The translations under genes and the position numbers were made by a program. DNA of 12,832 nucleotides from CAZTYW01 sp964617695 (GTDB lineage Bacteria > Chloroflexota > Dehalococcoidia > UBA2247 > RBG-13-53-26): contig CAZTYW010000061.1 of NCBI GenBank assembly GCA_964617695.1, positions 1 to 12,832 of the forward strand. Reading direction: 5' to 3'. The notes under the pieces are model-generated. The model worked only from the letters and a program-made list of their open reading frames with translations, had not been told where the DNA came from and searched no databases. Of the stretch, positions 1 to 8,800 are shown piece by piece. The stretch's first letter is position 1. Each line of letters starts with the position of its first letter.

Positions 1-1010
1 TCATGGGGCTATCGCCCAACGAGGTAATCGACTTCAGCGTGAGCTCCAACCCGAGTGGGCCACCTCGCGGCCTCACGGCCAAAACAGGAGCCGTGCGGAT
101 CGACCGGTACCCAGACTCGGAGGCGAGCGAGTTGAGGCGCTGCCTGGGCCACAAGCTGGGAATCAAGCCGGAAAACATAGTGATTGGCAGCGGTTCGACA
201 GAGCTTATCCGGCTTGCGGCCCTGGCCTACCTCGGGAAAAAAGACACAGCGATCATCATAGAGCCGACCTTCGGCGAATACGAGGTAGCCTGCAACATCA
301 TGGGGGCCTCGATCATCCGACAACGCCTGGCAGCAGAAGACGGATTCAGGCTGGACCTGGATAGGACTGTAGGGCTGATAGGTCAGTTCAGGCCGAAGGC
401 CGTCTTCATCAACAACCCCAACAACCCCACCGGCAGCTACGTCAGTCGCCAGGAGTTCAGCAGACTTGTTGACGCTGCGGCGGAGTCGCTCGTCGTTCTC
501 GACGAAGCCTACATCATGTTCGTGGAGAATGCCTGGTCGGCCCTGGACATGGTCGATGACACGAATGTGCTGGTCCTGCGCTCGATGACCAAGGACTACT
601 CACTGGCCGGGTTGCGCCTGGGCTACGCCGTGGCCCGGAAGGACATAATCGACACGCTGCGGCGCGTCTGCCCACCGTGGAACGTGAACTCCGTGGCGCT
701 GCAGGTGGGGCTCCTGGCGCTACAACAGGACGGTTTTCTTGAGCGGAGCCGTGTGGCTGCGGCCAAAGCCAAGAAATACCTCGTGCGGGAGCTCACCCGC
801 CTTGGATTTCGCTGCCTCCCTTCTCAAGCGAACTACTTCCTGGTTGAGGTAGGCTGCGCCAGGGAGTTCCGCCAGCGGCTGCTGAAGAAGAAAATCGTGG
901 TGCGCGACTGCACCTCCTTCGGCCTGCCCGACCACGTCCGCATTGCGCCCAGAGACATGAGGGCGTGCCGCCGCCTGATCTCAGCCATAGAAGGACTCCA
1001 GGGAGAATAG
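1..1010 (+). CDS. cobD: Threonine-phosphate decarboxylase-like PLP enzyme (CobD), 5' end cut by the window
   Basis: This is a fold-type I PLP enzyme of the HisC/CobD group. Counting from the first in-window Met (base 3), it shows NPNNPTG at 138-144, DEAY at 167-170 and the PLP-lysine motif SMTKDYSLAGLRLGY with Lys197 and Arg205. A C-terminal VRIAPR matches the substrate-binding arginine of the family. CobD decarboxylates L-threonine O-3-phosphate to (R)-1-amino-2-propanol phosphate, the nucleotide-loop linker of cobamides. HisC is the main alternative; the CobQ gene 4 bp downstream favours CobD. The first Met falls directly before the segment GLSPNEVIDFS. Family members usually have about 15-25 more residues there, including an HGG motif, so the true start almost certainly lies upstream and the gene is 5'-partial. 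The fold and family are clear; the substrate is inferred from context. Confidence 0.88.
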   Translation, partial: MGLSPNEVIDFSVSSNPSGPPRGLTAKTGAVRIDRYPDSEASELRRCLGHKLGIKPENIVIGSGSTELIRLAALAYLGKKDTAIIIEPTFGEYEVACNIMGASIIRQRLAAEDGFRLDLDRTVGLIGQFRPKAVFINNPNNPTGSYVSRQEFSRLVDAAAESLVVLDEAYIMFVENAWSALDMVDDTNVLVLRSMTKDYSLAGLRLGYAVARKDIIDTLRRVCPPWNVNSVALQVGLLALQQDGFLERSRVAAAKAKKYLVRELTRLGFRCLPSQANYFLVEVGCAREFRQRLLKKKIVVRDCTSFGLPDHVRIAPRDMRACRRLISAIEGLQGE

Positions 1011-1014
1011 CCAG

Positions 1015-2535
1015 ATGCCTGCCAGGGCCTTGATGGTACAGGGCACCGCTTCATCCGTGGGCAAGAGCATTGTGGTGACGGCGCTCTGCCGCATCTTCAA
1101 GCAGGACGGTCTCAGGGTGGCACCCTTCAAGGCGCAGAACATGGCCCTCAACTCTTTCGTCACCAGAGAAGGAGGCGAGATAGGGCGCGCACAGGCGGTG
1201 CAGGCGGAGGCGGCCGGGATAGAGCCCACGGTGGACATGAACCCGGTGCTGCTGAAGCCTGAGGCTGACGCCAGGTCACAGGTGATCGTCCTGGGCAGGG
1301 TGGCAAAGACCATCACCGCCGACGCCTACTATCGGGTCACTCCGTCCCTGCTGAAGACAGTGGAGGAGTCACTTCACCGGCTTTCGTCTGCATTTGACGT
1401 AGTAGTCATAGAGGGAGCCGGCAACCCGGCCGAGATAAATCTGAGGGAGACGGAGATAGTCAACATGCGAGTGGCCCGCATGGCCGCGGCGCCCGTCCTG
1501 CTGGTGGGGGATATAGACCGTGGAGGCGTATTCGCCTCGCTGGTTGGCACGCTGGACCTGCTTGAGGAGGACGAACGCCGCTACGTCAGAGGGTTCATCA
1601 TCAACAAGTTTCGAGGCGACTTGAGGCTGCTGCAGCCCGCCCTCGACTTTCTGGAGAAGCGCACCTCGCGGCCGGTGCTGGGCGTGGTGCCGTACTTCCG
1701 AGACATCGCCATCGCCCAGGAGGACTCGGTCTATCTGGATGAGCGGATCGAGAACACATCGCCGGCTGACATGGACGTCGTCGTCGTCCGACTGCCCCAT
1801 ATCTCCAACTATGATGACTTCGACCCCCTGGAAGCAGAAGGCTGCCGTGTGCGCTACGTGGCCGACATCACTGACATGGGCGAGCCCGACCTCATAATCA
1901 TCCCAGGCACCAAGAGTACCATTAGCGATCTGCAGTACCTGTGGAGGTCCGGACTGGCCGAGAAGATAGTCCAGCAGGCCAGGAGCGGCATTCCCGTAAT
2001 CGCAATCTGCGGAGGCTACCAGATGCTGGGGAGGAGCCTCCACGACCCGGGCGGGGCCGAGTCGGAGCCAGGAAAGGCACTGGGACTGGGCCTGCTGGAT
2101 GTGGTCACCACCTTCGCTCCGCAGAAGTCCACCACGCAGATTAGAGGGCAGGTCGTGGCCGACCGGGGCATTCTGGCAGGACTAAAAGGGCAGGAGCTGG
2201 TCGGCTACGAGATACACATGGGCCAGACAACGGGCTGTGACGATGGGGCCGCCTTCCACATTCAGGAGGTGCCGGAGGGCAGCGCCGACTACCTGGATGG
2301 GTCACTTAGTGCACAGGGAACCGTACTGGGAACATACATGCACGGCTTGCTGCACAATCACACGTTCAGACAGGCGCTGCTGGGCAATGTGCGACGCCTC
2401 CGTGGACTGCCGGAGAAGTCGTACCAAACGGCGGTCACCAAGGAGAGAGAGTACGACAGGCTGGCTGACCTGGTACGTGGCAGCGTCAGTATGGAGGCCA
2501 TCTACAGCATACTGGATGCGGGTATCCAGTATTGA
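1015..2535 (+). CDS. cobQ: Cobyric acid synthase (adenosylcobyric acid a,c-diamide amidotransferase) CobQ
   Basis: This cytoplasmic enzyme carries out the glutamine- and ATP-dependent amidation of the b, d, e and g carboxylates of adenosylcobyrinic acid diamide in corrinoid biosynthesis. The 506-residue length is normal. The N-terminal dethiobiotin-synthetase-like ATPase domain starts with GTASSVGKS (10-18), followed by the CobQ signatures FKAQNMALNSFVT (38-50), GEIGRAQAVQAEAAG (54-68), DMNPVLLKP (74-82) and IEGAGNPAEINL (132-143). The C-terminal class I glutamine amidotransferase-like domain has the nucleophile elbow AICGGYQMLG with Cys332, and the catalytic His443 in GTYMHGLL. All key residues are present, so the enzyme looks functional. 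The ATG follows the cobD stop by 4 bp, with AGGGAGA upstream inside cobD, so the two are probably co-transcribed and translationally coupled. No B12 riboswitch is visible in the window. Confidence 0.97.
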   Translation: MPARALMVQGTASSVGKSIVVTALCRIFKQDGLRVAPFKAQNMALNSFVTREGGEIGRAQAVQAEAAGIEPTVDMNPVLLKPEADARSQVIVLGRVAKTITADAYYRVTPSLLKTVEESLHRLSSAFDVVVIEGAGNPAEINLRETEIVNMRVARMAAAPVLLVGDIDRGGVFASLVGTLDLLEEDERRYVRGFIINKFRGDLRLLQPALDFLEKRTSRPVLGVVPYFRDIAIAQEDSVYLDERIENTSPADMDVVVVRLPHISNYDDFDPLEAEGCRVRYVADITDMGEPDLIIIPGTKSTISDLQYLWRSGLAEKIVQQARSGIPVIAICGGYQMLGRSLHDPGGAESEPGKALGLGLLDVVTTFAPQKSTTQIRGQVVADRGILAGLKGQELVGYEIHMGQTTGCDDGAAFHIQEVPEGSADYLDGSLSAQGTVLGTYMHGLLHNHTFRQALLGNVRRLRGLPEKSYQTAVTKEREYDRLADLVRGSVSMEAIYSILDAGIQY

Positions 2536-2707
2536 GCGCCGAAGTGCGACCAGCCAACGGCGCTGCTTGCCTCCACTTCCCCGGTACATGCATGGCCTTC
2601 AACGGTCAGGGCAGACTGTATGACACCCGCCTCAAGCCTGCTGCCTCCGTTCGGGGCGCGCCAGATTCCCTCCAGGAGCCTGTGCAGACGGTATGCCTCA
2701 AGGAATA

Positions 2708-2725
2708 GCGCCTGGGGTCAGGCGT
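2708..2725. terminator. Small hairpin between convergent cobQ and the glycosyltransferase gene
   Basis: CGCCTG (2709-2714) and CAGGCG (2719-2724) form a perfect 6-bp GC-rich stem with a GGGT loop, extended by one G-U pair. It lies in the 211-bp gap between two convergent genes, where a bidirectional terminator is expected. Neither strand has a proper U-tract after it, so intrinsic termination is doubtful. The rest of 2536-2746 holds no convincing gene. Confidence 0.3.
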
Positions 2726-2746
2726 GTCCAGCCGGGGCCTTGCCGC

Positions 2747-3904
2747 CTAGCCTACGCCCGAGGTGGGCGTGTAAACGCGCTGTTTCCACTGGATGCCGGT
2801 GCCCGTTAGCCGCCTGACGCTCCCGTAGACACCAGACAGCAGCATGAAGCTGATACCCGCAGGATGCGATAGGGAGTAAAGACGCGAGTGGTGAAAGCGG
2901 TGATCGACCAGAGCACGCATCAGGAGGACCACCACGACCTGCATGACGACGAGCGCAGACCAATCGTAGGAGCCGCGGAGCGGAGAGAAGTGCCAGGCCG
3001 TGAGCACGAAGGGGGCCACAAAAAGCCCGATTCCGCCCACCATGAGCAGTCCAAGCAACCAGCAAGAGACGGAGCCCACCGAGTAGGTCCACTTGGTGAA
3101 ACCCTGCCACAGCTCACCGACGCCCTCGTACATGCGACAGGCCACGACCGGGGAAAGGTCAACCACCCCCTGGCGCTTGCCGCGCCGGGCCATCTCGAAC
3201 CCCAGCCACACGTCCTCCAGTATGCGCGATTTCACTGCCTCATGTCCGCCTATGTCCCGGTAGTCCTGCGCAGATACGAAAACGAACTGGCCAATGCTGA
3301 GTCCGGGCCTCGGCCGGCTCGAACCCTGCAACCACCACAGAGGCAAGCAACTGAGAAGCACGAAGTATATGGCGGGTATCACGACTCTCTGCGAGAAAGA
3401 GACGGTGTGCTGAATCGGCAAACCGGAGAGCAGCGACAAACGGTGAGTATGGGCATATGCCAGGGCACTGCGCAGCATGGCTGGTGCATGCACCGTGTCG
3501 GCATCGGTGAAGAGGAACCATGAGCCTCTTGCCTCAGCAGCAAGCTGCTGGCAGGCAAAGGGCTTTCCCGCCCAACCCTGGGGCAAGGACCTGCCGTGCA
3601 ACAACCTCACCCTCGGGTCGGCGTCCGCTATCGCCTGCACCACGGCAGCCGTGTTGTCGCTGGAGTCGTCGTCCAGGACAAGGACCTCGTAATTTGGGTA
3701 GTCCTGCCTCCTGAGTGACTCCAGACAGGGCAATATTCTCGATTCTTCGTTTCGGGCCGGGATGAGGACTGATATGAAGGGTAGCGAATCAGGTAAGTCC
3801 ACCTCTTTTTCCCCGAGCCTGTGAAGAGCCCTCAGATTCAGGATCAGGTTGACCATGAACAGGGCCAGGCAAAGGCTGATGACAGTCTGGTACACGTACC
3901 ACAT
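2747..3904 (-). CDS. Membrane-anchored family-2 glycosyltransferase (CruC/CrtQ-like)
   Basis: This 385-residue GT2 enzyme has a GT-A fold. An N-terminal membrane segment (about 4-24) precedes the nucleotide-sugar domain: ISVLIPARNEE (44-54), the LDDDSSDNT acidic loop (77-85), the metal-binding TDADT (133-137), the likely base region ILEDVWLG (228-235) and the acceptor-side motif WQGFTKW (266-272). Two or three hydrophobic segments follow (about 278-305, 316-332, 350-362). The tail GTGIQWKQRVY resembles the C-terminal GxxWKxRxY signature of the group annotated as hydroxychlorobactene or diaponeurosporenoate glycosyltransferases. The activity is probably transfer of a sugar to a lipid or carotenoid at the cytoplasmic membrane, but neither sugar nor acceptor can be read from the sequence. 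It starts 7 bp after the plsY-like stop, with AGCAGG or TAGGG as ribosome binding site inside the plsY end, so the two form one operon. Confidence 0.88.
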   Translation of the reverse strand: MWYVYQTVISLCLALFMVNLILNLRALHRLGEKEVDLPDSLPFISVLIPARNEESRILPCLESLRRQDYPNYEVLVLDDDSSDNTAAVVQAIADADPRVRLLHGRSLPQGWAGKPFACQQLAAEARGSWFLFTDADTVHAPAMLRSALAYAHTHRLSLLSGLPIQHTVSFSQRVVIPAIYFVLLSCLPLWWLQGSSRPRPGLSIGQFVFVSAQDYRDIGGHEAVKSRILEDVWLGFEMARRGKRQGVVDLSPVVACRMYEGVGELWQGFTKWTYSVGSVSCWLLGLLMVGGIGLFVAPFVLTAWHFSPLRGSYDWSALVVMQVVVVLLMRALVDHRFHHSRLYSLSHPAGISFMLLSGVYGSVRRLTGTGIQWKQRVYTPTSGVG

Positions 3905-3911
3905 ATTGGCC

Positions 3912-4544
3912 CTACCTGCTGTACGTTCCCCAGGCCTGGGTCTGTATTATGTCGTCGGTATCGGGCCGGTTCTTCACGAAGAACATGGCACAAAGGAGCA
4001 ATCCGGCAATAGCGTAGCCCCACGACTGCTGCCCGAGGCCGAACATCGCCGGGTTGAACAGGTTGGCCAACATCAGCATCAGAGGCGTGACGAGGTGGAA
4101 GATCTGGTTGCTCAGATAGAAGCGCCTGGTCACAACAAGTGAAACGACAAGACAAAGGACCGCCAGCAAGAAGGGCAGAGGACATAGCACCAGCAAGCTG
4201 GTGGCAAAGATAGTCTGGCCCCTGCCACCGGAGCCCCTCAGCCAGATGCTCCAGATCTGGCCTGCTGAGGCCGACACCACTATGACCAGGTAGGCCCATA
4301 GCTCACCGACAAGAATGTGGGCGATGAAGATGCAGAGAAAGGTCTTCAATATCTCGCCTAGCAGCGAAAGCGCACCAGGCAGCCTGCCAGCGTGAAGTAC
4401 GACGGCTGTAGACGTGACGTTGCCGGTGCCCACCTTGCGAAGGTCACGCTTGGTGAAAAGCTGCATGAGGACATAGGCAACCGGAATGCTGCCCAGAAGG
4501 TAGCCTATAGCTGCTACGGCCATGAGCAGAGGTAGATCAGTCAC
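3912..4544 (-). CDS. plsY: Divergent PlsY-like acyl-phosphate:glycerol-3-phosphate acyltransferase family protein
   Basis: This is a small polytopic membrane protein of 210 residues with the PlsY architecture: GYLLGSIPVAYVL (14-26), DLRKVGTGNVTST (34-46), a GEILK loop (63-67, usually GDxLKG) and a GSGGRG loop (104-109, usually FKGGKG). PlsY transfers an acyl group from acyl-phosphate to glycerol 3-phosphate, the first step of phospholipid synthesis. Several usual residues are replaced: His before the GGKG loop is Gln96, the GGKG lysine is Arg108, and the C-terminal HRxN is NRPD (192-195). It may be a paralogue with altered or lost activity. I chose the GTG at 4544 because GGGAGG lies 4 bp upstream. 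The GTG at 4574 would add 10 residues but has no ribosome binding site. It forms an operon with the downstream glycosyltransferase. Confidence 0.85.
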   Translation of the reverse strand: MTDLPLLMAVAAIGYLLGSIPVAYVLMQLFTKRDLRKVGTGNVTSTAVVLHAGRLPGALSLLGEILKTFLCIFIAHILVGELWAYLVIVVSASAGQIWSIWLRGSGGRGQTIFATSLLVLCPLPFLLAVLCLVVSLVVTRRFYLSNQIFHLVTPLMLMLANLFNPAMFGLGQQSWGYAIAGLLLCAMFFVKNRPDTDDIIQTQAWGTYSR

Positions 4545-4548
4545 AGCG

Positions 4549-4554
4549 CCTCCC
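4549..4554 (-). promoter_or_regulatory. Ribosome binding site that fixes the plsY start
   Basis: On the minus strand GGGAGG is followed by CGCT and then GTG at 4544. The 4-bp spacing is short but acceptable. No such element precedes the alternative in-frame GTG at 4574. Confidence 0.6.
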
Positions 4555-4611
4555 TGCAAAAGGGCCTTGCGCACAGCGGCCCGACGTACGTCGTATACCG
4601 ATGTATATTTT

Positions 4612-4641
4612 ATCTTATTCGGGCAAGCCGCGTACCGTCAG
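4612..4641 (-). promoter_or_regulatory. Possible sigma-70-type promoter for the plsY-glycosyltransferase operon
   Basis: On the minus strand a -35-like CTGACG (4636-4641) and a -10-like TAAGAT (4612-4617) are separated by 18 bp. They lie in a locally AT-rich stretch (about 4601-4620) and predict transcription starting near 4605, about 60 nt before the GTG. Each hexamer matches the consensus at about 4 of 6 positions, so this is only a candidate. Confidence 0.3.
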
Positions 4642-4969
4642 TCGCATTTGGCTTACTATGGCAGAGCAAGGGCTCACGATACATCCCTCTTCGGATCGTT
4701 TTTCGTCAACTTCCGGTTATCATATTGCTGCCGTATCCAGCCGAAACCTACCCGGTACGGGAGCCGCTTGCGAGCATACGCCCGAGGCAGCCTCACAGCA
4801 GGAAGTATCCAGACTCGCAACTATTTTTCCGCGTCAAAGCACGCATGCTAAAATGATGACATGGGCACGAACGGTCCAGCATGGTGCGATCGGCACCGAG
4901 GCCACCAAAGGTGACTTGCGACATGCTCGCCTTATCCGCCACGGCTTCAAGGTTGAAAGGGGCGGGATA

Positions 4970-5770
4970 GTGGAGCTGGGTCTCACTGACAAAACAGTAA
5001 TCGTCACCGGAGGTGGTTCCAACATCGGCCGGGCTATTGTCTTCGCCTTTGTCGAGGAAGGGGCCAACGTAGTGAATGCGGAACTCGACGACAAGCAGGG
5101 TCGAAAGGTGACCGACGACGCCGATGCTCGTGGCCCTGGCCGCGCCCTTCTGGTAAAGACAGACGTGACCGACTGCGATTCGGTGCAGGCAATGGTCGAA
5201 AAGACCCTCAAGGAGTTCGGCCAGATAGATGTGCTGGTCAACAATGTTGGCTGGACATCACAGGATGCGCCATTTCTGGAGCAGTCGCCGCCGACGTGGG
5301 AAAGGCAAATAGACCTTGATTTCTGGAGCACGGTCAACTGTACCAGGGCCGTGGCACAGCACATGATCGACAGGAGATTGGGGGCGATCGTGAACATCAG
5401 CTCAGGCGCCGGCAGGATTGGCCAACCCGGACAGGCCGTCTACTCGGGGATCAAAGGCGCAATCATCGCCCTCACCAAGGCCCTGGCCCGAGAGCTGGGC
5501 CGCTACGGCATAAGAGTGAACGTTGTCTGCCCAGGTCTGATTGTCCCACCAGGCCCGGACGTCGTAGGAGAAATCAGCAGTTGGACGGAATCGGGCATAA
5601 GGGCATATCGCACCCCTGAAATGCAGCAGAGACTGGCCAGAATGTCCCCTCTGGGCCGGTTGGGCACGCCGGAGGACATCGCCGACATGGTGGCCGTTCT
5701 GGCTTCTGACCGTGCCTCCTTCATGACCGGGCAGACTATCAGCGTCGACGGTGGAGCAACTATGGTGTGA
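4970..5770 (+). CDS. Short-chain dehydrogenase/reductase (classical SDR, NAD-type)
   Basis: This 266-residue Rossmann-fold oxidoreductase has the cofactor loop TGGGSNIGR (13-21), an acidic residue after the second strand (NAELDD, favouring NAD over NADP), NNVGW (91-95) and the catalytic set Ser144/145 (NISSG), Tyr158 and Lys162 (YSGIK). It also shows NVVCPG (184-189) and the C-terminal PLGRLGTPEDIADM and GQTISVDGG segments. The pattern resembles 2-hydroxycyclohexanecarboxyl-CoA or 3-hydroxyacyl dehydrogenases, but the substrate cannot be assigned. I chose the GTG at 4970: AAAGGGGCGG lies about 8 bp upstream and the next residues are the usual SDR N-terminus (ELGLTDKTVIVTGG). The frame is open to an ATG at 4601, but that extension has no SDR character. 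The gene appears to be monocistronic. Confidence 0.9.
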   Translation: MELGLTDKTVIVTGGGSNIGRAIVFAFVEEGANVVNAELDDKQGRKVTDDADARGPGRALLVKTDVTDCDSVQAMVEKTLKEFGQIDVLVNNVGWTSQDAPFLEQSPPTWERQIDLDFWSTVNCTRAVAQHMIDRRLGAIVNISSGAGRIGQPGQAVYSGIKGAIIALTKALARELGRYGIRVNVVCPGLIVPPGPDVVGEISSWTESGIRAYRTPEMQQRLARMSPLGRLGTPEDIADMVAVLASDRASFMTGQTISVDGGATMV

Positions 5771-5787
5771 TACCGGTCGGGCATGCG

Positions 5788-5810
5788 AGTCATCAGCTTT
5801 GGCTGTGACT
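5788..5810 (+). terminator. Stem-loop after the dehydrogenase gene
   Basis: AGTCA-CAGC (5788-5797, with one bulged T) pairs with GCTG-TGACT (5802-5810) around a TTTG loop, giving nine base pairs 18 bp after the stop. TCGGGCA (5777-5783) and TGCCCGA (5830-5836) can close a larger structure around it. No U-tract follows, so it may act in RNA stability or factor-dependent termination instead. Confidence 0.35.
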
Positions 5811-5883
5811 AATCCGACAAATGCGGTGCTGCCCGAACGTGTTGATTGCTGGGATGGGGGGTTGTGTATGACGAGTAGAGACG

Positions 5884-8800
5884 GTGAGTAGAGTATCAGC
5901 AATACTGATAATCGCCATCCTGGCCCTGGCGGTGGCGGCGCCGGCTGCAGCGGCCGACGCGGCAGGAAGACCGGCGAGCGGCGGGCATGACTTGCTTGGC
6001 GCAAGGCCGCCCACCGGGCTTTCAGACCAGGGGGTGGCGTCGAAGATGTCCCGGCAACAAAACGGCTGGGAGACATCGCAGATAGTTGGAGCAACGCTGG
6101 CACATCTGGCTACCAGAGAGGAAATAGAAGAACTCAAGGCAACAATAGGGACCCGTGAAGCCGGCAGGAGCTACACCACCATCGTGAATGGCCGCGGCAC
6201 GGGCCTGGCACCTCCCACCGAGGATGAGTGGGAGGCGGCTGTCGGCTGGCTGAGGATTGTGGACAGTGTGTGGTTATCGGCCCCGCCGACCTCAGTTGAC
6301 CTCTCCCAGGAACCCTATTTCCCACCTGTTCGCAGTCAGGGCTCTCAGAGCTCGTGTGCTTCCTGGGCTGCCGCCTACTACGCTAGCGGCTACCTCCAGG
6401 CAAAGGACAATGGCTGGACAGACGCCTCAACTGGGAACAACGACCATCTAATGAGCCCGGCGTGGGTCTACAACAAGATAAACAACGGCACCGATAACGG
6501 CTCAACTCTGCTGGCACCTATCGGACTGATGCAGAACGTCGGTTGTGCCACCTGGTCGACTATGCCCTATTCCGAACTGGACTACACCGACTGGGGCTCT
6601 GAATTAGCCTGGCGAAGCGCGCCGGAGTACCGTGTCGCAGACTACGAGGTGGCGCTTGCATCAAGTACAGACTTCATCAAGGCCTGGCTCGAGGCGGGAT
6701 ATCCGTGCCTCATGGCGCTCAACGCAGACCAGTATGAAGCCGGTCTGGGCCCCGGTGACGACACCATCACCTCGTCAGAGTACACTCCCGGTGATCCGAA
6801 TCATGCCAACACCATCGTTGGATACGACGATACAAAGTCTGACGGAGACGAGACCGGGGCGTTCAAGATAGTCAACTCCTGGGGCGCCGACTGGGGCACC
6901 GACTGGGGTGGGCACGGGTTCTACTGGATGACCTACGATGCCGTCGCCGAGCTGGAGCACTTTGTCGTCAGGTTCTACGACAAGGTGGACTACGAACCGA
7001 GTTTGCTCGGGGTCTGGAGTCTTGACCCGGCTGCTTCCAGAGATGCACCGGTAACGCTGGGCATAGGCAATCATACGAGTCCGGAGGAAACGAGGCTTCC
7101 CGGATGGGACGGCGGAGCAGGTGACTATCCTTCCTTCATGTGTCTGGACATAACCGAGTTCGAAGACGAATGGGACGCAGGAACCCTCACGTTCTTCCTG
7201 GAAATCGGGGCAGGTTCAGGATCGGGGACAGTCACTTCGTTCAAGGTCGAGTGCTACCAGGACAGCTACGTTCCGGCAAGTCCCACGCGCATCTCCCGTG
7301 AATCTCCCTCCACACCCGCCGAGACCCCCGATTATGTGACGCTCGGTTTCTCCCTTCCCGAGGTGGCCATGTACGACGTCCCGGACCTGGTGACTGCGCT
7401 GACCAACGTAAGCGGCACTGCCTCCACCAATAGTGAACTGGACAGGGTCGAGGTGCAGATAGAGAAGGGCAGCAGCAGTTACTGGAACGGCAGCTTGTGG
7501 CAGGGGACTGCTGCATGGGTGAATGCAACCGGGACCGCGTCCTGGGCTTGCGCTATGCCCTCGCTTGAGGACGAGTACTATACCGTCAGGGTAAGGTCGC
7601 TGGACAAGGAGGGATACTACTCGACCCAGGCCTCAGACACGTTCGTTCATGACGGGACCAGCCCCACGGTAATTGCGACCGACATACCAGACTTCTTGAA
7701 GTCGCTGACCAACATAAGCGGCACGGCAGAAGACAATATGAGCGGCCTCGATAGGATAACTATCCTCATCGAGGATGGCGACAATGTTACATTCTGGGAC
7801 GGCGACTCCTGGGCCGCCGCGGAGACGTGGCTCGGTGCTACGGGCACGGTCTCCTGGGGCTACGACACGGCAGGCGTGGGCTGGACCAACGGCCACGCCT
7901 ACCAGGTGACAGCCAGGGCCGAAGACAAGGCGGGCAATTGCTCCGTCGATGCCTGGGACAGCTTCGTTTTTGATGCTGCTAGTCCGACAATAGGCATCGA
8001 TGACTTCGATGACTTCGTCAGCTCGCTGGCGTGGATCAACGGCACAGCGGCAGATACGGCTCCGGGCGAACTGGAGGGCGTCCAGGTGCAGCTAAGCAAG
8101 GGCGCCGGCAGCACCTACTGGAACGGAAGCGAGTGGCAAGAGGCCGCCGTATGGCTGGATGCCACCGGGACCACCTCCTGGTCTTACGCCGTGTCAGGTT
8201 GCGAAGAAGCGGACTACGCAGTCAAGGCCCGGTCAATTGACGAGGCAGGAAACGTCTCGACGGAGGCCGGGGACAGCTTTGCCTATGACGGTACTCAGCC
8301 TCAGGTGGACATGGAAGGCATCGCCGACGCCGTGAACTCGCTGACGCTAGTCAGTGGGACAGCGGCCGACGGCAGGAGCGGAGTTACCCTGGTCACAGTC
8401 CTCATCAAGGACGACGAGGCGGACCGGTACTGGGATGGCGACTCCTGGGTCGCGGCTGATACCTGGCTGGACGCCAGCGGTACGACTTCCTGGAGCTACG
8501 ACACCAGCGGCATAAGCTGGGCCAGCGGGCACATTTACACTGCGACCGCCAGGTCAACCGACGGCGCCGGGAACCTGTCAGGCGCGGTGTCAGACACCTT
8601 CATCTTCGATGACATCTCGCCAACAGCGACCATCGACGACATCCCCGACTCTGTGGAGCGCCTCGACCTCATAAGTGGCACTGCGTCCGACACTTCGTCA
8701 GGAGAACCGGTCAAGGTCCTGGTATTGATCCATGACTCCACCGACAACAGTTACTGGGATGGCAACGGCTGGACCGCCACTGAGACCTGGCTTGACGCTA

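Larger units (their letters stand above)
4545..4969. other. 425-bp divergent intergenic region
   Basis: This region separates the minus-strand plsY unit from the plus-strand dehydrogenase. The dehydrogenase frame stays open back to 4601, but the extra 123 residues have no family character. It holds the plsY promoter candidate and, on the plus strand, TGCTAAAAT (4846-4854), an extended -10-like element that could serve the dehydrogenase although its -35 is poor. A 12-bp perfect palindrome, CGACGTACGTCG, sits at 4582-4593 just downstream of the predicted plsY start point. I see no RNA gene or mobile element. Confidence 0.5.

Noticed and set aside
3..5. ATG at base 3 as true start of the cobD-like gene
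   Set aside because: The family normally has further N-terminal residues with an HGG motif, so this Met is most likely internal and the gene is cut by the window edge.
1369..2043. Long open frame (224 codons) antisense to cobQ
   Set aside because: It lies wholly within a well-conserved gene in GC-rich DNA, has no recognisable motif and is a shadow frame.
2754..2770. Inverted repeat ACGCCC/GGGCGT as a terminator
   Set aside because: It lies inside the last codons of the glycosyltransferase gene, lacks a U-tract and is short.
4601..4969. N-terminal extension of the dehydrogenase to an ATG at 4601 (389 residues)
   Set aside because: The extra 123 residues have no SDR character, while GTG 4970 has a ribosome binding site and begins exactly at the usual family N-terminus.
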